DNA of 9,469 nt from Paracoccaceae bacterium (GTDB taxonomy: Bacteria > Pseudomonadota > Alphaproteobacteria > Rhodobacterales > Rhodobacteraceae). The stretch spans positions 1,093 through 10,561 of the forward strand of contig DQCI01000186.1 in the NCBI GenBank assembly GCA_003545125.1, given 5' to 3'. The translations under genes were made by a program, and so were the position numbers. The notes under the pieces were generated by a model. The model ran no database searches, was not told the origin of the DNA, and saw only the letters and a program-made list of their open reading frames with translations. This document shows positions 6,721 through 9,469 of the stretch, one piece after another. Numbering within the stretch: the first letter of the stretch is position 1; each line of letters starts with the position of its first letter.

Positions 6721-7659
6721 ATGTCCGTCGACAGCATGATCCGCAAGGCACAGGGGCTCGCGAAGGCGGGCGACATCAAGGGCGCGGTCGCGCTGCTCAG
6801 GCAGGTGCTCACGAAATCCCCCGGCAACAAGGCGGCGCTGCGGGGCCTCGCCGTGCTCGCGCGCGCGCGCGCCGGCAAGGCGCCCCCCGGCGGCCGACCC
6901 GCGGCACCGGCGCGCGCGCCTGCCCGCCGCCCCGCCAATGGCGCCGGCCCGCAGCCGGCGGCCAAGGTTTTGCGCGGCCTCGAGACACTCCTCAAACGTC
7001 CCGATCCATCTGCGGCGATCGCCGAGGCGCGGCGGCTGTCATTCCTGTTTCCCGCCTCGGCGCCGGTCTTCAACATGCTCGGTCTCGCTCTCACCAAGGC
7101 GGGTCGGTTCGACGACGCCCTGCCAGCATTCGACCGGTATGCGACGTTGCACCCGAAATCCCCGGCTCCCCGGATCAACAAGGCCAACGTTCTGCTGGCC
7201 GCGCAGCGCTTCGAGGCCGCGGCAGAGGCCGCGGCAGAGGCCCGCGCGCTCGATCCGAAGCTGGCGCGGGCCGCACGGCTCGAAGGCTTCGCGCTGTCGA
7301 AAGCCGGGCGGCACGATACCGCCGAAGCGGCTTTCCGGGCCGCGATCCGGCTCGACCCGGGCGCCCCGCAGGGCCATCTCGGGCTCGGACATGTGCTCAG
7401 CGCGACCCAGCGCAACGACGCCGCGCTCGCCGCCTACCGGGCGGCGCTGGCCTGCGACCCGGTGAACGCCGAAGCGGCGAACAACGTCGGCGCGATGCTG
7501 GTTTCCCTCGGTCGTCTCGACGAGGCGGTCGAGATCCTCGGTCCGGCAATCGAGCGGCACCCGGGCAACCGGATGCTGCGAAGCAACATGGCCAAGGCGC
7601 TGCACGATCTCGGCCGGCCCGACGAGGCGCGCCGCCATATCGATGCGGCCCAGGAATAG
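6721..7659 (+). CDS. Tetratricopeptide repeat protein, probably the N-terminal remnant of a TPR-sulfotransferase
   Basis: A 312-residue protein without signal peptide. Residues 1-45 form a first helical hairpin (AGDIKGAVALLRQVLTKSPG), followed by a Pro/Ala/Arg-rich linker (about 50-80), then about six TPR-like units from 83 to the end; clearest are those around 112-146, 182-214, 216-247, 250-281 and 284-310, with the usual AL...GR.DEA and A...DP signatures. TPRs are protein-interaction scaffolds; no catalytic domain is present. Start ATG 6721 has AAAGGAAAG at about 6711-6719 upstream. After TAG at 7657 the same reading frame continues into sulfotransferase-like sequence (7738 onward). Alphaproteobacteria commonly carry TPR domains fused to a sulfotransferase domain, so this is likely the front half of such a gene after internal loss, though it could work as a TPR protein alone. 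An in-frame 12-base tandem repeat occurs at 7213-7242. Confidence 0.85.
   Translation: MSVDSMIRKAQGLAKAGDIKGAVALLRQVLTKSPGNKAALRGLAVLARARAGKAPPGGRPAAPARAPARRPANGAGPQPAAKVLRGLETLLKRPDPSAAIAEARRLSFLFPASAPVFNMLGLALTKAGRFDDALPAFDRYATLHPKSPAPRINKANVLLAAQRFEAAAEAAAEARALDPKLARAARLEGFALSKAGRHDTAEAAFRAAIRLDPGAPQGHLGLGHVLSATQRNDAALAAYRAALACDPVNAEAANNVGAMLVSLGRLDEAVEILGPAIERHPGNRMLRSNMAKALHDLGRPDEARRHIDAAQE
7213..7242 (+). repeat. In-frame 12-bp tandem repeat within the TPR gene
   Basis: GAGGCCGCGGCA is present at 7213-7224 and 7225-7236, followed by a half copy GAGGCC at 7237-7242. It encodes EAAAEAAAEA in a TPR helix, so gain or loss of one unit keeps the frame and lengthens or shortens the helix by four residues. 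Confidence 0.8.
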
Positions 7660-7737
7660 GGGCCCGAGGCCGCCCGTCTGTTAACGGCCAGAGCATCCCG
7701 CCTGTGCACGATCGGGGAACGCGAGGCGTCGTCGGCG

Positions 7738-8140
7738 TTGCTCGACCGCGATGCGCGGGCCGTGTCCTGGTCGAGCTGGAGCCACGATTTCCGCAGCTGC
7801 GGCAACGGGTTCGGCAACGATCTTGGCGATCTTGCCCGGATGTACCGGATGCACCTCGCCCTGGTCGAGCGCTACCGCGCGGCCTGTCCCGACCGCATTG
7901 CCACGGTGCCCTATGAGCGGCTCACGGAGCACCAGGAGGAGGAAAGCCACACGCTCGCGGCCGCGGCCGGGCTCGACTGGGGAGCCCGCCTGCCTCGACT
8001 TCCACGAGACCCGGCGCGCGGTGCGCACCGCCTCTGCCGGTCAGGTGCGTCAGAAGATGTATACCGGCAGTTCCGAGGCCTGGCGGCGCTACGCCTCCCA
8101 TCTGGCGCCCCTGCTGGAGGCCTTGGACAACGTCGGTTGA
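7738..8140 (+). pseudogene. Sulfotransferase C-terminal remnant with one-base frameshift
   Basis: Frame 1 from about 7738 reads LLDRDARAVSWSSWSHDFRS, then CGNGFGNDLGDLARMYRMHL and a VPYERLTEHQEEE segment, all typical of the middle-to-end part of bacterial PAPS-type sulfotransferases found behind TPR domains. At the GGGG run 7979-7982 one extra base shifts the frame; removing it restores GLDW-EPACLDFHETRRAVRT and then QVRQKMYTGSSEAWRRY, ending at TGA 8138, which are the family's C-terminal signatures. The N-terminal half with the PRSGTT-like 5'-phosphosulfate loop is absent; the 78 bases between the TPR stop and 7738 do not resemble it. The remnant is in the same frame as the TPR gene. Two lesions (deletion plus frameshift) make an active enzyme very unlikely. 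Confidence 0.82.
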
Positions 8141-8213
8141 GCGAGCGTCCAACGGCTCTTGAATCCCGGGACAATGAGGTGTTCTCTCGGCCCGTAACGC
8201 TCAGGAGGATCCC

Positions 8214-9044
8214 ATGGCCGACATCCCGCAGCTCACCTTCAACGACGGCAACACGATGCCGCAATTCGGCTTCGGCATCTGGAAAGTAGCGCCGGATGTT
8301 GCCGCCAATGCCGTCGAGGGCGCGCTGCGCCTTGGCTACCCGTTGATCGACGGCGCCTACATCTACGGCAACGAAGCGGGGCTCGGTGAAGGCCTGCGCA
8401 CCTCTGGCGTGCCGCGCGACGACGTGTTCGTGACCACAAAGGTCTGGAACGGTGAACATGGACGCGACAAGGCGCGCGCTTCCGTCGAACGCAGCCTGAA
8501 AACCATCGGCATCGACCGGCTCGACCTCGTGCTGATCCACTGGCCGGCGCCCGACCGGGATCTCTATGTCGAGACCTGGGAGGCCTTCATCGAGATGCGC
8601 GACGAGGGGCTGATGACGTCGATCGGTGTGTCGAATTTCAACGCAGACCATCTCGACCGGATCATCGAGGCCACCGGCGTTGTGCCGGCGCTCAACCAGA
8701 TCGAGGTCAACCCGGAGCTTCAGCAGCCGAGGATGCGCGCCGCCAACGCCGAACGCGGGATCGTCACCCAGGCCTGGACCCCGCTCGGCAACGGCCGCTC
8801 CTTCGAAAAGGAACCGCTGACGGCGGCGGCGCGACGCACCGGCAAGAGCCCGGCGCAGGTGGTGCTGCGCTGGCAGCTCCAGCTCGGCAACGCGGTGATC
8901 TCGCGGTCGGTGAACCCGGGACGCCAGGCGGAAAACATCGACATCTTCGATTTCGAGCTGACCGACGCCGAGATGGCCGCGATCGCGACACTGGACGTCG
9001 GCGCGCGCACAGGCCCCGACCCGTCGGTGTTCAAGATGATGTAA
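8214..9044 (+). CDS. Aldo/keto reductase (2,5-diketo-D-gluconate reductase-like)
   Basis: A 276-residue cytosolic NAD(P)H-dependent aldo/keto reductase, reducing aldehydes or ketones to alcohols; physiological substrate not known. The catalytic tetrad is intact: Asp46 and Tyr51 (DGAYIYGNE), Lys76 (VTTKVW) and His109 (LIHWP). Family signatures include GVSNFN (about 138-143), LNQIEVNP (about 160-167) and the cofactor-binding ISRSVNPGR near 225, where many relatives have IPKS. Length is normal for bacterial AKR5-type enzymes. Start ATG 8214 is well supported by AGGAGG at 8203-8208. It stands alone, 73 bases after the sulfotransferase remnant, and is followed by a hairpin terminator, so is probably a single-gene transcript. 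Family certain, subfamily inferred from general likeness. Confidence 0.95.
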   Translation: MADIPQLTFNDGNTMPQFGFGIWKVAPDVAANAVEGALRLGYPLIDGAYIYGNEAGLGEGLRTSGVPRDDVFVTTKVWNGEHGRDKARASVERSLKTIGIDRLDLVLIHWPAPDRDLYVETWEAFIEMRDEGLMTSIGVSNFNADHLDRIIEATGVVPALNQIEVNPELQQPRMRAANAERGIVTQAWTPLGNGRSFEKEPLTAAARRTGKSPAQVVLRWQLQLGNAVISRSVNPGRQAENIDIFDFELTDAEMAAIATLDVGARTGPDPSVFKMM

Positions 9045-9070
9045 CGCGGGTCAGCGGCGATCTCGATGGC

Positions 9071-9115
9071 CGTGGGGCCCGACGTCCGGACCCCACGACC
9101 CGCATTGTTTGTCTT
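9071..9115 (+). terminator. Probable terminator of the aldo/keto reductase gene
   Basis: CGTGGGG (9071-9077) pairs with CCCCACG (9091-9097); inside, after a C-A mismatch, CCG (9079-9081) pairs with CGG (9087-9089) around a 5-nt loop. A T-rich stretch (TTGTTTGTCTT, about 9105-9115) follows. It lies 27 bases after the stop. Confidence 0.6.
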
Positions 9116-9145
9116 GCCTGCACGCTTGTACCGTCGCGCCGTGGC

Positions 9146-9191
9146 GGTCGGTTTCCTAGGAAACGGGGGCCAGTTTCCTAGGAAACCGACC
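9146..9191. repeat. Perfect 19-bp inverted repeat of two identical 14-bp palindromes
   Basis: GTTTCCTAGGAAAC, itself a perfect palindrome, occurs at 9151-9164 and 9173-9186, exactly 22 bp apart. GGTCG before the first and CGACC after the second make the whole block a perfect 19-bp inverted repeat with an 8-nt centre. It may act as a double operator for a dimeric repressor or as a transcript-end hairpin; no T-run follows directly. It resembles the third palindrome of the 2784-2882 array (GTTTCC/GGAAAC core). Confidence 0.8.
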
Positions 9192-9230
9192 CTTTCCCCG
9201 GCGAAAAACGATGATATTTTTCAGAATCTT

Positions 9231-9469
9231 ATGCCCATCCCTGCATTAACCTTTCGGCAATCGCATGAGCTGGGGCGATGGCAAGAAGGCATGCCCCACA
9301 CCCGCTGGGCGCAGCGCAACGGCCTGTCCGTCTCGGCCCACAAGAGAAGCATCGCGGGCGGGCCATCAAACCGGTTGACGCGAGCGCAGTTTCGGCAGGA
9401 TCCGTGCGGCCAACCCGCGCGAGCCCTTGCCCGCACGCGGACCAACCAGCCCGTCGAGCAGTTCCTCGA
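9231..9469 (+). CDS. Possible start of an unrecognised gene running off the window
   Basis: ATG at 9231 opens a frame with no stop to the window end (79 codons), beginning MPIPALTFRQSHELGRWQEG and containing TRWAQRNGLSVSAHK, loosely helix-turn-helix-like. It would sit directly downstream of the palindrome pair at 9146-9191. Against it: no good Shine-Dalgarno, several rare codons (AGA, CGA, TTA) and low-quality Arg-rich sequence after codon 45. It is incompatible with the minus-strand reading of the same stretch. Not recognised. Confidence 0.2.
   Translation, partial: MPIPALTFRQSHELGRWQEGMPHTRWAQRNGLSVSAHKRSIAGGPSNRLTRAQFRQDPCGQPARALARTRTNQPVEQFL
9366..9469 (-). CDS. Possible C-terminus of an unrecognised minus-strand gene
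   Basis: On the minus strand a frame enters from the right edge and ends at TGA 9368-9366, giving 33 residues (EELLDGLVGPRAGKGSRGLA then ARILPKLRSRQPV). Codon use is strongly G/C at third positions, like the genes in this window, and the composition resembles a basic amphipathic protein tail. Too short to recognise. If real, it converges with the aldo/keto reductase and 9045-9365 is a convergent intergenic region. Confidence 0.35.
   Translation of the reverse strand, partial: EELLDGLVGPRAGKGSRGLAARILPKLRSRQPV

Noticed and set aside
5456..6751. A 431-codon minus-strand frame across the divergent region and amidotransferase
   Set aside because: It is antisense to the conserved amidotransferase triad and runs through the control region; no domain is recognisable.
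6858..6872. Alternating CG run as a Z-DNA or regulatory element
   Set aside because: It encodes the Ala/Arg-rich linker of the TPR protein and is expected from GC-rich codon use.
7738..8289. Taking the frame from 7738 to 8289 as an intact gene
   Set aside because: After about 7982 this frame loses all sulfotransferase likeness, which continues in the +1 frame, and it overlaps the well-supported start of the aldo/keto reductase.
9203..9222. GAAAAA/TTTTTC hairpin upstream of 9231 as a terminator
   Set aside because: The stem has only 6 A-T-rich pairs with an 8-nt loop and would be unstable; nothing else supports it.

Overview
The window is GC-rich, with strong G/C bias at third codon positions. 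Its protein families and wording point to an alphaproteobacterium, most likely of the Rhodobacteraceae/Rhodobacterales; this is inferred from sequence character, not from a search. No phage genes, transposases, rRNA, tRNA or CRISPR were seen.

Layout: (1) 1-2769 (+) is the C-terminal ~920 residues of a large RND-type efflux permease whose start lies upstream of the window. (2) 2770-3065 is a convergent intergenic region holding a regular array of four perfect palindromes. (3) 3066-5412 (-) is a two-gene, translationally coupled operon: an octaheme c-type cytochrome of the tetrathionate-reductase (Otr-like) family with signal peptide and C-terminal membrane anchor, then a four-helix di-heme cytochrome b. 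Together they look like a membrane quinol-linked electron-transfer unit acting on a periplasmic nitrogen or sulfur compound. A second strong ribosome-binding site at 5651-5660 opens a short membrane-protein-like reading frame that runs in frame into the octaheme gene. (4) 5647-5914 is the divergent control region, with two TGTGCACA dyads 22 bp apart. (5) 5915-6655 (+) is a stand-alone class I glutamine amidotransferase. (6) 6721-7659 (+) is a TPR protein, followed in the same frame after its stop by a decayed sulfotransferase C-terminus (7738-8140) with a one-base frameshift; the pair looks like the wreck of a TPR-sulfotransferase fusion. (7) 8214-9044 (+) is an aldo/keto reductase with an intact catalytic tetrad and a plausible terminator. 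(8) 9045-9469 holds a perfect 19-bp inverted repeat made of two identical 14-bp palindromes, then an ambiguous end where either a (-) gene finishes at 9366 or a (+) frame begins at 9231.

Most of the genes are known families. The parts least explained by known families are the two palindrome doublet/array structures in the intergenic regions, the dyad pair upstream of the octaheme operon, and the in-frame upstream reading frame of that operon.
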